Shown: positions 41,701 through 52,432 of the stretch, in pieces
Position numbering within the stretch: position 1 is the stretch's first letter
How the letters are laid out: every line of letters begins with the position of its first letter
Assembly: GCF_033568475.1 (NCBI RefSeq)
Contig: NW_027331831.1
Span: forward strand, 6,696,001-6,760,000
Reading direction: 5' to 3'
Length of the DNA: 64,000 nt
DNA from: Henckelia pumila
Taxonomy: Eukaryota; Streptophyta; Magnoliopsida; Lamiales; Gesneriaceae
The notes under the pieces: generated by a model
The model's input: only the letters and a program-made list of their open reading frames with translations
The model's database searches: none
What the model was told of the DNA's origin: nothing
Made by a program: the position numbers and the translations under genes

Positions 41701-44367
41701 GGTTTTTGCTTGGGGGGATCCGATGCACTGCATGCAACTTGTGTGTAACAAGCACTTTCTTCATCATGAAAGTTTCTTGATCAAGGATTTTCTATGTCTC
41801 ACATTTGTCATCAACCATGATAGATAAGAGTGTCCAAATAAATTCTTTATTGAACAAATCCTATATAACTTCAAGGCATCAGGTGCCATTTTATATGGTT
41901 GGTAGTCAATACGCGCTTTTTGGTTGCTAGTATACTCTGTCAGCACATTCAGTTTTTTCCCCCCTTGTATCCAGCACTTTCTTTAAAGTGTTACTGCGAC
42001 AAAATTAATGTCCTGGTTATTGTTTCTCAGGGACCAAAACCGTCTTTCAAGTATCTTGGATCAGATGATGGTTTATCACACATGGAAGCAAAATATCCAG
42101 CTATATTATTCAAACAACAGTTGACTGCTTGTGTAGAAAAAATTTTTGGGCTGATCCGGGATAATTTGAAGAAAGAAATATCTCCACTACTGGGACAATG
42201 TATTCAGGTGTCTTGTTTACCTTTGTTCCTTGGAAATGCTAAGCTGCCTGGTTCACATCTTTTCAAATCGATAGACCTAAACAATGATATATCCTTTGTA
42301 CCAACTCGTTTTTTTTGTGATCCCATTGGTGCTCGTCATCTGCTTAAACCTAAGTATATTTATTCCCTTTTATAAAAAAAAATACTTGTATCCTTGTGAT
42401 ATTAGACATCATTTTGTTTTCTTTGTTGGTTGAGATACTCAGGTGCTAGTATGTATTCCATATCTGGAATCTTATAGATCAGTAATATCATCAAATTTTG
42501 GTTTCTGTTTAAAATGATCAAAGTTCTTACTGCGATTACTTTTTTTTACTGGGTTTCACTAGATGCTAGTATGACTAGGGTTTTTTCTGGAAATGTGCAG
42601 TCAGCCAGGTCAGGTAGATTGCCATTGTGCAGCTCTGTGGTCATACCCTATTCTTTATTTCTAAAACTTCCCCTGATGGGGAATTGGCAGTGTACTGATT
42701 TTTGTGATACTATTTCCTGTGTGCATCTTTGGGTCGAAATTGGAGGTCTAACCGTCTCAAGCAAGCTCTCGTTCTTGAAATTCGCTGAAAATAATCTTTC
42801 TCATTCTAAACGCCTATGCCTAATAATACTCTTTGTTCTGTTCAAAAGGCACCAAAAAATCAAAGAGTCCATGGTGGAAAATTATCTAGGTCCCCCTCTG
42901 GAGTTCCTCAGCAATCACCAAGCAGTGAGTGGGATAGCATCATCAAATTCCTGGATTCATTTATGGGCCGTTTACGTGGAAATCATGTCAGCATGCTTTT
43001 CTGTATCCATAACATTCCATTGTCTACTCCATTTGGTTTTTAAGTTTATTAATGGACTGATTCATTGACTTCCAGGTTCCTTCTTTTTTCATCCGGAAAC
43101 TCACTACGCAAGTGTTCTCTTTCATCAATATACAATTGTTTAATAGGTATGATTTATGACTTCAAATACTTAAACGTTGCCCCCTTCGGACAAGATGAAA
43201 TAACTTGCCGAACTTATTTGCAGTCTTCTACTTCGTCGAGAATGCTGCACATTTACCAATGGTGAATATGTCAAATCTGGTTTGGCTGAATTAGAAAAAT
43301 GGATAGTCAATGCCACAGAGGAGGTATTTTGTATTTATTTCTGGTTTGCTTTTATTTTCCTGTACAGATTGGGTATTCTTAAGCGTTTTCAAATGCAGTT
43401 TGCAGGAACCTCTTGGCATGAGCTAAATTACATCAGACAAGCTGTTGGATTTCTGGTACATCAAATACCGCTTTATTCTTCTCGTATGCTATTGAATCTT
43501 TTAATGTGCAGTTACACAATACTCATAGTTGTGACTACCAATCTAGGTGATACATCAAAAGAGGAAAAAATCTTTAGATGAGATCAGACAGGATCTTTGC
43601 CCGGTATGACCTTTGTTAGTTTACATGCACAGTTATGCACCTTTCAATTAATTCTGTGTGAAGAATGTTATCAGTTAGTCTCATCATATTTCGATACTGA
43701 ATGATTTGACAGAAGCTGACGGTTAGGCAAATCTATCGAATAAGTACAATGTACTGGGATGATAAGTATGGGACTCACAGTGTGTCGGCTGAGGTAAGTG
43801 GTTTAGCCAATTGCCTAGTGACAGCTTATTACGTTGTTGGATTGTGATTTAAATGACATTTTATGTTTATCCATGTTTTGTTTGGCAGGTTGTGTCTCAG
43901 ATGAGGGAGATTGTAAATAAGGATTCACAGAGTTTGTCGTCAAATTCCTTTTTATTGGATGACGATCTTAGGTGACAACTTGCTGCTCTGTTAGAATATT
44001 AGTGATAAAATGCATCTTATATAAAATTATGGTTAACCTCATGAATAATATGTTCATAACTTGTTCTGCTTCTAACTCTGCTACATCCAACTTTCGCACT
44101 GGTTGCTTGGTTGAACAAATTCCATTCATGAAAATCCTGCATTTTGTTGGTGCTCTATATGTGTTTTACAATAAATCATGTATTTAAACTGTTGATAAGT
44201 TTTCTTATTTGCTGCTCTGCTTTTCCTTTTCGTATATCTGCAGCATTCCTTTCTCCACTGAAGATGTATACATGGCGATTCCGGCAATTGATCCTTCAGA
44301 TATTGAGCTTCCAGAGTTCCTTTCAGAATATCCTTCAGCAAAACTACCGCAGCAGACTTTGAAGTAA
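23758..44367 (+). CDS. XI-F: Class XI myosin heavy chain, XI-F type
   Basis: Actin-based motor that moves organelles and vesicles. 38 exons: 23758-23877, 23982-24125, 26033-26178, 26270-26426, 26686-26744, 27192-27348, 28051-28200, 28286-28422, 28604-28750, 28840-28941, 29498-29555, 29648-29749, 30363-30400, 30490-30616, 30698-30871, 32335-32466, 32866-32975, 33640-33700, 34036-34213, 34735-34940, 35354-35473, 36125-36223, 36886-37107, 37675-37814, 37938-38049, 38281-38331, 38451-38540, 38700-38870, 41457-41597, 42031-42207, 42849-42986, 43076-43146, 43224-43323, 43399-43455, 43547-43603, 43713-43793, 43889-43971, 44244-44367. They total 4539 nt in one frame (1512 aa). SH3-like N-domain [18 protein letters not shown]-loop GESGAGKT at 152-159; switch I NDNSSRFG at 205-212; switch II DIYGFE at 429-434; converter [11 protein letters not shown]. 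Six IQ-type repeats lie at about 730-870 ([63 protein letters not shown]), then a coiled coil to about 1070. The dilute globular tail has [15 protein letters not shown] and [20 protein letters not shown]. All motor motifs are intact. Intron 28 holds a nested retrotransposon insertion. XI-F is the best match from memory. Confidence 0.93.
27539..27610. repeat. 36-bp tandem duplication in myosin intron 6
   Basis: Two units (27539-27574, 27575-27610) sharing TGGTTTGGATGTGGTGCACT, with one difference in the next ten bases. Young duplication. Confidence 0.9.
30872..32334. other. Long myosin intron 15 with degraded repeat
   Basis: The 1.46-kb intron holds two related segments at about 31700-31740 and 31840-31880 (TCAGGCTGGTGTTCTTTCAG and TCAGCCCGATGTTCTCTCAG, each followed by GACTC). 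Possibly an old insertion. No coding domain seen. Confidence 0.4.
32957..33404. repeat. 224-bp tandem duplication spanning the myosin exon 17 donor
   Basis: Copy A starts at 32957 inside exon 17 (TAGATATTATGGTTGGAAGG) and copy B at 33181 (TAGATATCATGGTTGGAAGG). Both contain the exon end, the GT donor, and then intron landmarks such as GGCAGCCTTTCTCTTGC. Copy B lies wholly in intron 17. The copies have diverged moderately. Confidence 0.85.
38341..38422. repeat. 29-bp tandem repeat in myosin intron 26
   Basis: Three units around CCAT(C/T)AAATGACTGCTC, spaced exactly 29 bp (landmarks at 38347, 38376, 38405), just upstream of the exon 27 acceptor. Confidence 0.85.
39231..39634 (+). mobile_element. 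TRIM retrotransposon in myosin intron 28
   Basis: LTR1 is 39231-39390 (160 bp, TGTGTTGGTG...ATTAACA). It is followed at once by a tRNA-Met-type primer-binding site TGGTATCAAAG, a 125-bp internal domain with no protein, a polypurine tract (GAGAGGGG, ending 39515), and LTR2 at 39516-39634. LTR1 carries a 29-bp internal duplication absent from LTR2. LTR2 stops 12 bp short of its expected ATTAACA end, exactly where the copia element begins. The left target site is TTATG (39226-39230). Sense orientation relative to the myosin gene. Confidence 0.85.
39635..41323 (-). mobile_element. Deleted Ty1/copia element nested in the TRIM
   Basis: Two 200-bp LTRs, 39635-39834 (3' LTR) and 41124-41323 (5' LTR), differ at about six positions. 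On the minus strand they start TGTAGAATAAAA and end GTTGCA or TTTGCA. A primer-binding site TGGTATCAAAGCC lies just inside the 5' LTR. The polypurine tract TTGAGGGGGAG precedes the 3' LTR. The interior is only about 1.29 kb because gag C-terminus, protease, integrase and the RT N-terminus are missing. It lies antisense to the myosin gene. Confidence 0.9.
39842..41062 (-). CDS. Copia gag N-terminus fused in frame to RT/RNase H
   Basis: Uninterrupted 406-aa frame starting [16 protein letters not shown]. Residues about 1-65 are the gag start ([27 protein letters not shown]). At about 40870-40876 it jumps straight into the reverse transcriptase ([19 protein letters not shown]). The connection and RNase H follow ([77 protein letters not shown]). 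Known full elements carry protease and integrase between these parts, so an internal deletion that kept the frame is the simplest reading. Whether it is expressed is unknown; it cannot support transposition alone. Confidence 0.85.
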   Translation of the reverse strand: MSSDSSKTDENSEKSPAPLAPLSGSDNSSLQITAHKLNGHNYLQWAQSVKIVICGREKMGYLTGYSQGQADHTLFVKHSKNGKMTILIVYVDDIIVTGEDNQEMQNIKLMMAKEFEVKDLGTLRYFLGMEIARSKKGISISQRKYTLDLLEETGMLGCRPSQTPIELGNKKQMLEGNSIDKESYQRLMGKLIYLSHTRPDIAFAVSLVSQYMHSPCQGHLDAVYKILRYLKQTPGRGLFFAKCDDRRVSAFTDADWADSFTDRKSTSGYCTRVWGNLVTWRSKKQSVVARSSAEAEYRSMAHGVCELIWIQRVMKELKMECTEPMQLYCDNKSAISIVHNPVHHDRTKHVEVDRHFIKEKIDGGIVRLEYVPTTHQLADLLTKGLSEQTHEFLVGKLGLINIYSQA

Positions 44368-46280
44368 AATATTGTCCCACTTTGTTTTGACAGTATGGCT
44401 TGTTGATCATGTGTCCAGCTGTGGACACGGGAGGCCGAGGTACCATGCATTTATCTTGATCCTTATCCCTGTTGGTTGGAATGTTGAGTTGCCTAAGATA
44501 AGGACGGTTTTTTTGAGATCAAGGGGAGTTTAAGATGATGGAAGAAGTGTCACATATTGGTCAATGCCATAAGAATACTCAAATGTAATTTAGGTTAGGA
44601 CATCATGTGATTGTACAAAGGAATAGGTAGCAATTTTACTCCAAGGCTCAAGATGAAATCTTTCTCAAGCTTTTCATTGAGCTATGTACATTATTCAATT
44701 CAATATCTTAGCAATGATGCCATTTTGTTGTATTCTTTGCATCTTCTCTGTCATTACTTTAACATGCACTACAGATGTACTTTATGGTTGCATGTTTGGG
44801 CATTTCGAGTTGGCTTTCTTTGTGTTTTATTCGCTTTTTGTATTACATGAATCTTTGGTATATATTGATATATGTACATCAGTTCTATTAAAAAACGTGA
44901 GACTTGAAACCATGAATTATTGAATTTTAAAAATCCATGTAATTTTTTGGATATGTTAGGTAAATATCAAATATATATCTCTTTGTTAATTTACGTACAT
45001 GTCATGATAATTGTGACGGTGGATTTGATGTATATTCAAGATAGATGTCATTTCAAATTCATTCTTTAAATTTTTCTGTAAATCAGATCTCTTTCTCGAT
45101 ATCTAATTCGTTCGTCCTGAAAACGTGAATAGAATTCCATCTTGACAATTACTCAAAACTCAAATCAATGAATGCATAGTTCAAAAATAACCTTGAAACA
45201 AAGATTTCAAAAATTATTTGGTATTCAAACAGATGCAAAATCCAAAAAAATTATCTACCGACTTTTGATTATCCTTGATATTAAACGTCGCATCAAGGTG
45301 TAAGAAATCAATGTTGTGACTTTAATTTTCCCATTGAATTCTCATAAACGTCACTTTTTCCGGTAGATGAGATCCTAGCATATGAGTGATATCCAAATCA
45401 TGCATCCAATGGTTCATATTTTTACACATGCATAATTAATTATATATTGTTGACTCGACAAATCATGGGACATTAGATCTATCATTGAGATATTACTAAT
45501 ATGCTAGGTTGAAATTTATCACTTTTTTCCCCTCTGTAGACTCTAATACTTCTTCCTCCCAGCAACAATCACTGTTATTAATGTTGACCAGTACATTCTT
45601 TTTTCATCAATGCCCTATACAACCACCAATGCATCTCCTCTTTAAATCTATATTATTTAGCATGGTTACCACCTCCCTATACCATACATCACAATCTTCA
45701 ACTCCTAGTCGTCAGGTGCACGTGTTGTGTGTTGCATTATATTTTTGTTTGGTTTAATTATGATACTATAATATTACGAGGTGAAAAAAGATCAACATCT
45801 TAAATTAAAAATGTCTAATACAAGAGAGATTATAGATATCGTTATTAATGTATTCAAATCCAATATTTGAATTATTCATATAAGAAATCATATATTAATT
45901 CAGAATGCTCATATTTTGTATAATTCATAGTTGCTATCAATTGATATACAAGTAATTCAATAATTACTTTAACATTAAAGGGTAATAACCCTTGTGGTAA
46001 CTAGCATGATAGAAATGTAATCGCTAGTTTCTCAGTTGTGGAATCCATATTTTCTTGTCTATAGATACTTCTATATATCAATCAAGTTTTTGTATTTAAA
46101 AATATCAGGTACAACGCACTACTATTAAAATCCATCTTAGACCATGACTGTATTTTCACCAAAAAAAAAATTTCAGATACCTACTCAAATCCAAAACCTA
46201 CACCCCTTAAAATAAACACATATATATAGATAAAAGCTAAAAAGAATTAAATGCACAAAACCAGTAATTGAAACTCAAGA
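44368..46280. other. Region downstream of myosin
   Basis: Myosin 3' untranslated DNA, then AT-rich sequence. Short frames at 44611-44923 and 45509-45757 show no family motif and no splice-linked partners. No gene is supported. Confidence 0.5.
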
Positions 46281-46495
46281 AATACACAACAAAAAATAAT
46301 TGTAAATATATGTAACACGTGCTCCCAGAAAATTGGTCTACCTACAAATAATCATAGGAAAATACATTAAACCGATAACACCTGGGCTGTATTAGTCTGG
46401 GGATTTGTCAAATATTCAACCACCAGTCAATCTAACTTGTATCAATGCTATGGCACAAGTTGGGAGCACCAATGTATCAATAAAATGTTCCTAAT

Positions 46496-49409
46496 TCAGC
46501 ACTTCCTCATTATATTGGCCACATTTTTCCCTATCTCTTCTTTTGTTTGCTCACACACAGGTATATCACCAATGTACATGTCGAAAAAAGCCCCTGTAAC
46601 AAGAAACATATCCGGCTGTAAGATAACGATATGCAAGAAAGTAGACATAGTTGAGTTCAACTTACTGCACAAATCTTTGCTTTGGACTGCTCCAATATGA
46701 TTTCCTCCAACTGCACAAACGAAAAAGAAATTAAGCGTTGAATTGGAAGTCCGTTTCTTCTATATTTTATGGTCTTAATTGTTTACCAAACACAGAGATC
46801 GCACAGGCTAAACACAGGTGCCCATAAAAGGCTGGGTAAGATTGCCTCTACAAATACAGAAGAACATCGCAGTTCTTATCTGCTCTTACCTTCAGTAATT
46901 ATATGTCCATCAGCTGTGCGCCTGAAATCAATTATAGTTCCCTGAAAATTTTGAATGTAATCAGAATTGTATCTCGGAATGGAGCACGAGATAAGAAACT
47001 AAGGATCAAAATTTTGATCCTTACCATTTCTAAGGGAATGTCTCGTGAAAACAATGAACCAAAGGCATCTAAGCAGCGGAAGTCAGCATTAGGGTTTGTC
47101 TAACACAATCAAAAACTTGTCAGTTCCAAGAATTTGAGGGAATGTGACGGCAAATGACAGGTAAAAGTCTAAAAGTACTTACTTTTGTTAATCGATTTCG
47201 GAGAGACTTTTCAAAAGCACTGACAACAAAGAATTGGAAAAATGAATCAGAAACATTAATAGGTTGTAGTTTCAAATGCATATATGTCTTGTTTCATTCT
47301 TCTTTAAAGTTTAAACCTGTGTGGATTCAATCACAAATATTTTTCTCCTTGAGACTTCATAAGAGGGTATTTTTCAATAGAACGTTTCTCTATATGCAAA
47401 TCGCTCAATCGCTGATTTCAGATGTATGAGGAGAATATCAGAAAATTGAGAACATAGTAAAGTTTCTCCATTTGACGAAGTTTTAGAAGCTAATAGAAGT
47501 TATCCCACAACCATTCCAAATATAATAATCCTTTAAATGAGACTTCTTGAACAAGGCATAACTTACTCTTTCACAGAGTTGATTTTGATTCCATTGCAAC
47601 TGACCACAAGTCTAACTGTCATGTTTATATCTTCCCTGCAGCACGTGGGCCAAAAATTTATGAGAAGCGTCCAAGAAACATTGAACATTCAATTCGCAAA
47701 CAGTTTGTCACAGGCAGAGGCCCCTCAACTCCAATCAATTTGTCAAATGTTGGGACAATCAGGTTGATAGGACTTGGTTTCTAGATTCGAGCACACTTCG
47801 TGTGCGCATGTAAAAAAAAAACCATCAGAAAATTCCGTAAATGTTATAACCAACCTAAGAAGATCCTGATAAAAATCTCGGCACTTGTTCAACTCATATT
47901 CTGGAACGCAAGCATACTTTGGCCCCAATTTCTCACAAATGTCAAACGGATGAACATCTGTCGGGAGAGACAAAATGAGCTTGTACCGTGGGAACTTGAT
48001 GCAATAAAATATTTTTTAAGGTTACAAAAGCTGGTCTAGCACTCACAAAAGCCAAATGCATATATATTTAGGGACTTGATGATAATTGTCATGATTCTAG
48101 ATCCAGTTCCAACAAGGACCTGAAAATTAGGCAGCGTCGTCAGCAAGCATTGACCATAACAGAAATCCAAAGGTAAATGTCAAAGAATGGCTCAATATAA
48201 AACTAGCATACTGCTCTTTACATCTAGTCAGCATTAGGATTTGCGCATAAAAAATCATAATGGCAAAAATCAACTTAATTAGAAGAAAACTTTTCCATTT
48301 GTTTGTGAATAATCATGCATTAGAAAAAAAAGTAAAATTCATATGCTGCTTTACTCAGAGGTTCTTATATTTTTTAATTATATTATTCCATATAGAGGAA
48401 AGACTTGGGCCAGTATCAAAGTTACGCTAGATCACAGATAATTCATGCACTGCACTGCACAACATCTCTTGTGAGAGATCATAGCCAACTACTAAATTAG
48501 AAAATAGAAGCCACAAAAACTGAAATCTTTCGCCAAAAGATTTAGATATGATGCACTTACCTCTGGATTGAAATTGGAATCCCGTTCTCCATCCATTCTG
48601 CTGTCCAACATGGTTGGGAATTCGATTCCTGTTCTGCGCTCAACTGCATTCTTAGAAAAAGCTAGACTCTGGAAATAAAGATTATTGAAGGGTCCACGTC
48701 CTCCATTTTCAATCTCACATGGCTTCTGATCTAAACATATTTGTGTCTCTATAGAGCTCGTTTCTAGCGGAAAAGCTAGTGCATTTGTAGCGCTGAGAAA
48801 AAAACAAAATAGCCTTAGACTTTATATGAAATGTAAAATTAAAAATTAAAAAGAAAGGAGCAAAAGAATGAACCGAAATACTTGTTAATAAAGAAGATAA
48901 AACAACTGCACCTACACATTTGTGAATGGTGGAACCAACATGGCAGCTAATGAAATCAATGGAAATGACTGAATCCGTTCAGTTTCTCCATACAATTGCT
49001 TCAGAGTAAAACTCGATATCTTTCCGAAAATGGAAGCTTTCCTTCTAGACCTCACTTTCCACCAAAATCCCGTAAATTCCCGTCTTACTGAAGAAATATG
49101 CTTTACACGTGTACAAGCTTTACCATAGCTGGAACGGGAACCAACATGATCACCCTGTAGTTTGGAATTGCTGGTATTCGACCCCATTGCAAACCATAAC
49201 ACTAGAGCACCAGAAAACTTTGACATGCAATTAAAAGCCTCTTGAAGAACACCACTTCCATGTAAATAAAGATATCTTGAACTGTCAACCAATGAAGCAA
49301 TGTGAGAGAGCCAATGACACCTTGAACCATGTGGAATAAGGAGATCTGCCGAAAAAATATCAGATGACCCGCCATCCTGGTCAATGAAGAACAAAAAATT
49401 GTTCCTCAT
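46496..49409 (-). CDS. FAP2: Fatty-acid-binding protein 2, chalcone-isomerase fold
   Basis: Plastid stromal CHI-fold protein; the family binds fatty acids and lacks isomerase activity. Exons in transcript order: 49409-48916, 48792-48561, 48119-48047, 47957-47855, 47635-47567, 47219-47183, 47099-47025, 46941-46890, 46710-46666, 46593-46496; they sum to 1278 nt, 425 aa. The start MRNNFLFFIDQDGG matches the FAP2 start as I remember it. Residues 1-242 form the long N-terminal region, including YLYLHGSGVLQEAFNCMSK and VERRTGIEFPTML. The CHI domain is at about 243-425: VLVGTGSRIMTIIIKSLNIY, AFGFYVHPFDICEKLGPKYA, MTVRLVVSCNGIKINSV, DAFEKSLRNRL, FGSLFSRDIPLEM, GTIIDFRRTADGHIITE, GGNHIGAVQSKDLC, and the end VANIMRKC. 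The gene converges on the myosin gene. The exon 1 donor (GT in AAATGT/GTAGGT) was chosen because only it keeps the frame. Confidence 0.9.
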
Positions 49410-50290
49410 ATCCAACTGCCACTCGGTTTTTTACACAATCAAGGAAACCGAGTGATGACTATCTCCTTGTATAGTTTACTTACACCACACAGATTCAAAC
49501 CTGCTGGATTTCATGCAAAAACTAACAGAATATTTTAGTCATTTCAAACCAATAATGTTTCGGTTGAGAAAATAAGAAATGCCTACAACTCACACTTAAA
49601 AAAAATCCCAATAACCAAAAGATTAAAATATCAAGATCAAACGTTGCAACAAGATTAGCACAACAACTAACCCTAAAAGAAATCATCCGTTACATGAGAT
49701 CATATTTCTAAGGTGAAAAAAACAAATTTTCGAATGCCATTTCAGATTATAAAGAGAACTAAAAAATTGAAAGAAAGGTAGAAGAAAAATTTAATCACTC
49801 TCTCAAATTTAAAAAAAAAAAAACATCTAAAAATCAAACTAGACAAGCAAATTGCCAGCGCACAACTCTGTCGCATTGATGTATACTTCTTGAAAAATTC
49901 ACAATACTTGGAGAACGCAAAATCGCGACCAGGAAACATCAACAACGAACCACCATTTCAGCTCAAATACATCGCAATCTTGAAAAACACACAAAATATT
50001 GCAATGGGTTTACGATCAAACATCCCAAATCATCATCTCACCCGATAGATCAAACAATGTACCGATTACAGCAAAACGTGATAAAAAAGTAAATAAAAAG
50101 AGAAGAGCGGAACAAACCTGTGGGAAAAGGTAAACAACTGAACACGGAAAAGCCCTTTAATATGCTTTCCACAAAGATTTCTCAAGCAAATCCAAAAGAG
50201 AAAATTAAACATTCATTAGGAGGAAAAGCATATGCTGGCAAATGGTACGTTCCAAGAAACGGAGCGGAAAGCTGTCCGGGTTCATTGGTT
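49410..50290 (-). other. FAP2 5' leader, probable leader intron and promoter
   Basis: On the minus strand, CCCACAG/GTTTGT near 50117-50120 looks like a donor and GTGGCAG/TTGG near 49415-49420 like an acceptor, suggesting a non-coding first exon at about 50120-50280 and a 700-bp leader intron. Inferred from splice signals only. Confidence 0.45.
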
Positions 50291-51200
50291 ATATAGGCCA
50301 TATGATTTTCCAAAAAGACTTCTTTTTTGACAAGTCGCACTTTCACGCTCGTTAACAACGTGTTTTTCCGAATATTTTAATTATTTCATAGGAAAAACGT
50401 GTTTCTATATTATGAGACTACGTGTTATTTCCATTAGGTTCGAAAGAATTTTATTTTCCTATTATTAATTACGTAAAAGTTTTGTTGGACCAATAATATA
50501 ATATCGTGTGTAGTTTTTTAACTTAGTTAATGAAGTATATGTATATGGTATTTATTTTTAAATATGTTCTAATGATGAAAATTGATTATGTATTTTGGGT
50601 TTTTTTTTAATTTTAAAAAAATATTAATTTCAAAATTGTCATGTTCTGAGGAGTTTTGCCGTCAGTAACAGCATACCTAAAAATAAATTACAGTCCATTG
50701 TTTACTGCAACATTACGCGTGATAGAATTTCCTTGATATAGTCGTCGTGTGTGCTTTGTAATTTTCCCGTGATTTTTTTTAAACATCTCTTTTGATCGAA
50801 GACGCTTCAAATTTGAAGGTTTTCAGGCTTGAAGTGCACATCTATTTTCTAAGAGAAGTGTATCATGATACCGAGAGAGTTCTGGAGATTTTGTTAAATA
50901 AATATCATTGGAAAAAAACAAGGTGATTTTTTCTAATTATGTTTTTTACCATTAGTGGTATTTATTTTACTACATGAGTTTATATTGCTAGTTTTTCTAT
51001 TAATTCAATATTTTCACTATTTTTTCAAGGAATGTAACAAAGCGAGGGTCAAAAGATCCCAATGTACTATATTTATAAAAGACACATATCTCATCAATAG
51101 TTTTTTCATAAATTATTGATGATAAGTTTAAGCTAAATGATCATATAATATTATTTGGACTTATATATTGAGAATCATTTACAAAGTCATATCATAGCGT
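50291..51200. other. AT-rich intergenic DNA
   Basis: No gene seen. The right part may be the eroded start of the plant-mobile-domain remnant. Confidence 0.5.
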
Positions 51201-51209
51201 ATTTAAATT

Positions 51210-51650
51210 ATATAGGGTTTTATGGAGTTTTGCAATATGGGTTTTGAGTTTATGATAAACATTTGACTACTGCTCTTGTTGAACGATGATGACATGAAAC
51301 ATACACGTCTTATTTTAGATGTGGTGAAGCAACCATCACATTACATAATATTTCAATTATTTGGGGCTTGCCTATTGATGGTGAGCCTGTAACTGGTACA
51401 GAGGGTTCACACAACGTTGTTGAATGAAATCATATATGTCTCAATTTGTTGGGATTTACGCTATTGACATCGCATTTTAAACGTATTCACTTTATCGATG
51501 GCCACTTTATATGAACATTGCATGTCTGCACCTACTGACGATAATAGTTCAGAGATAGATGTCGTAAAATATAACCGTTATATATTAGTGATGATTATTA
51601 GAGGATTAATACTTCCAGATTATCAAGGACGATCGGTTTAGACTTATGCT
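51210..51650 (+). pseudogene. Plant mobile domain (PMD) gene remnant
   Basis: Translation gives the PMD signature in one frame: VYDKHLTTALVER, then (after stops where W is usual) RCGEATITL and IWGLPIDGEPVTG. Further on come fragments resembling LNLLGF and a DDNSSEIDVVKYNRYIL... GLILPD block. At least three in-frame stops (for example TGATGA at about 51286-51291) break it. PMD proteins are transposon-associated or domesticated; this copy is dead. Confidence 0.7.
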
Positions 51651-51678
51651 TCGCAACCACTCCGGAATATTGATCGAG

Positions 51679-51959
51679 TTAAATCTTATAGTTGGGGAGT
51701 GCAGGTTTAGATGTCTGATCCATGGATGAATATTTTGTTGACAACTTGATAGTAAACTTTGGATCAACTATTAACATTTTATGCACAACTTGAACCAACT
51801 CGAAAAAAATAATATATCGTAATACTCGTATTGATCTAATATAAGGGATAATATATTTAATACTCGTATCGATCAAATATAAGGGATACTATATTTGACC
51901 GACTCATTCTCGACAATAACATGACCACCAAAATATAGAAGTACGTCGACGTTATCCAT
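51679..51959 (-). pseudogene. MULE transposase N-terminal remnant
   Basis: From the ATG at 51959 the minus strand reads MDNVDVLLYFGGHVIVENES, followed by YSIPYI-stop. It resembles the PB1-like N-terminal region of plant Mutator-like proteins. A 34-bp tandem duplication (about 51818-51890, ATCAAATATAAGGGAT-type units) adds stops. Only the first about 90 residues are represented. Confidence 0.5.
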
Positions 51960-51964
51960 TTCGA

Positions 51965-52432
51965 AGAAGAAATTTCAGACAAAAAATTTTAACATAAGAA
52001 TTTGAACCGGAGAAGAAGTGTAAGAAAGAAAGAAATGCAGGCAGCGCGCTCGAGCGGTAAAATTTAACCGCTCGGGCGCCCAACTTTTGCCAAACTTTTC
52101 TGTCCCGCTTGTTTGACGATGCACCCGAGCGGTAATATTTGACCGCTCTGGCGGCCAATATGCCACGCCGCGCCCGTCGACTGCACGCGCGCGTGTTTGT
52201 TGCATCGATTAGCGTCTTGCCCCTTTACAAAACATCGGTGCCCTAAGGGCCCAATCACATAATCCAAAGTTGGATTATATAAGGTGAGCAATACATTGGA
52301 GTTTTTCCAATGTGGGACAGCTTTCCCTCCAATTTATTTCACCAAATTTAAACTTTTCCAACACTTGGAACAAGCATTTCAAGTCCATTTCAAGTCATTT
52401 ATTCCAACAATTCATTCAATAATTTTCCAACA
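51965..52432 (-). mobile_element. LTR of a copia element (right end clear, left end not)
   Basis: The minus-strand LTR begins TGTTGGAAAATTATTG at 52432 right after a purine-rich ATGTGGGCGAT tract. A TATA-like CACCTTATATAATCC lies at about 52272-52287. A GC-rich zone with two palindromes lies at 52040-52150. The distal end is not marked by a recognisable CA or target duplication. Confidence 0.55.
52052..52148. repeat. Pair of 22-bp GAGCGGT...ACCGCTC palindromes
   Basis: 52052-52073 and 52127-52148 each consist of GAGCGGT, an AT-rich core of about 8 bp, and ACCGCTC. The starts are 75 bp apart. The GC-rich arms stand out from the surroundings. Confidence 0.85.

Noticed and set aside
42590-42620. 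Possible extra myosin micro-exon after GTGCAG
   Set aside because: The 13-nt candidate would break the frame, while joining 42207 to 42849 gives the expected tail sequence.
45509-45757. 82-residue frame rich in Ser, Gln and Phe
   Set aside because: No relatives recognised, no exon signals, AT-rich surroundings; likely chance.
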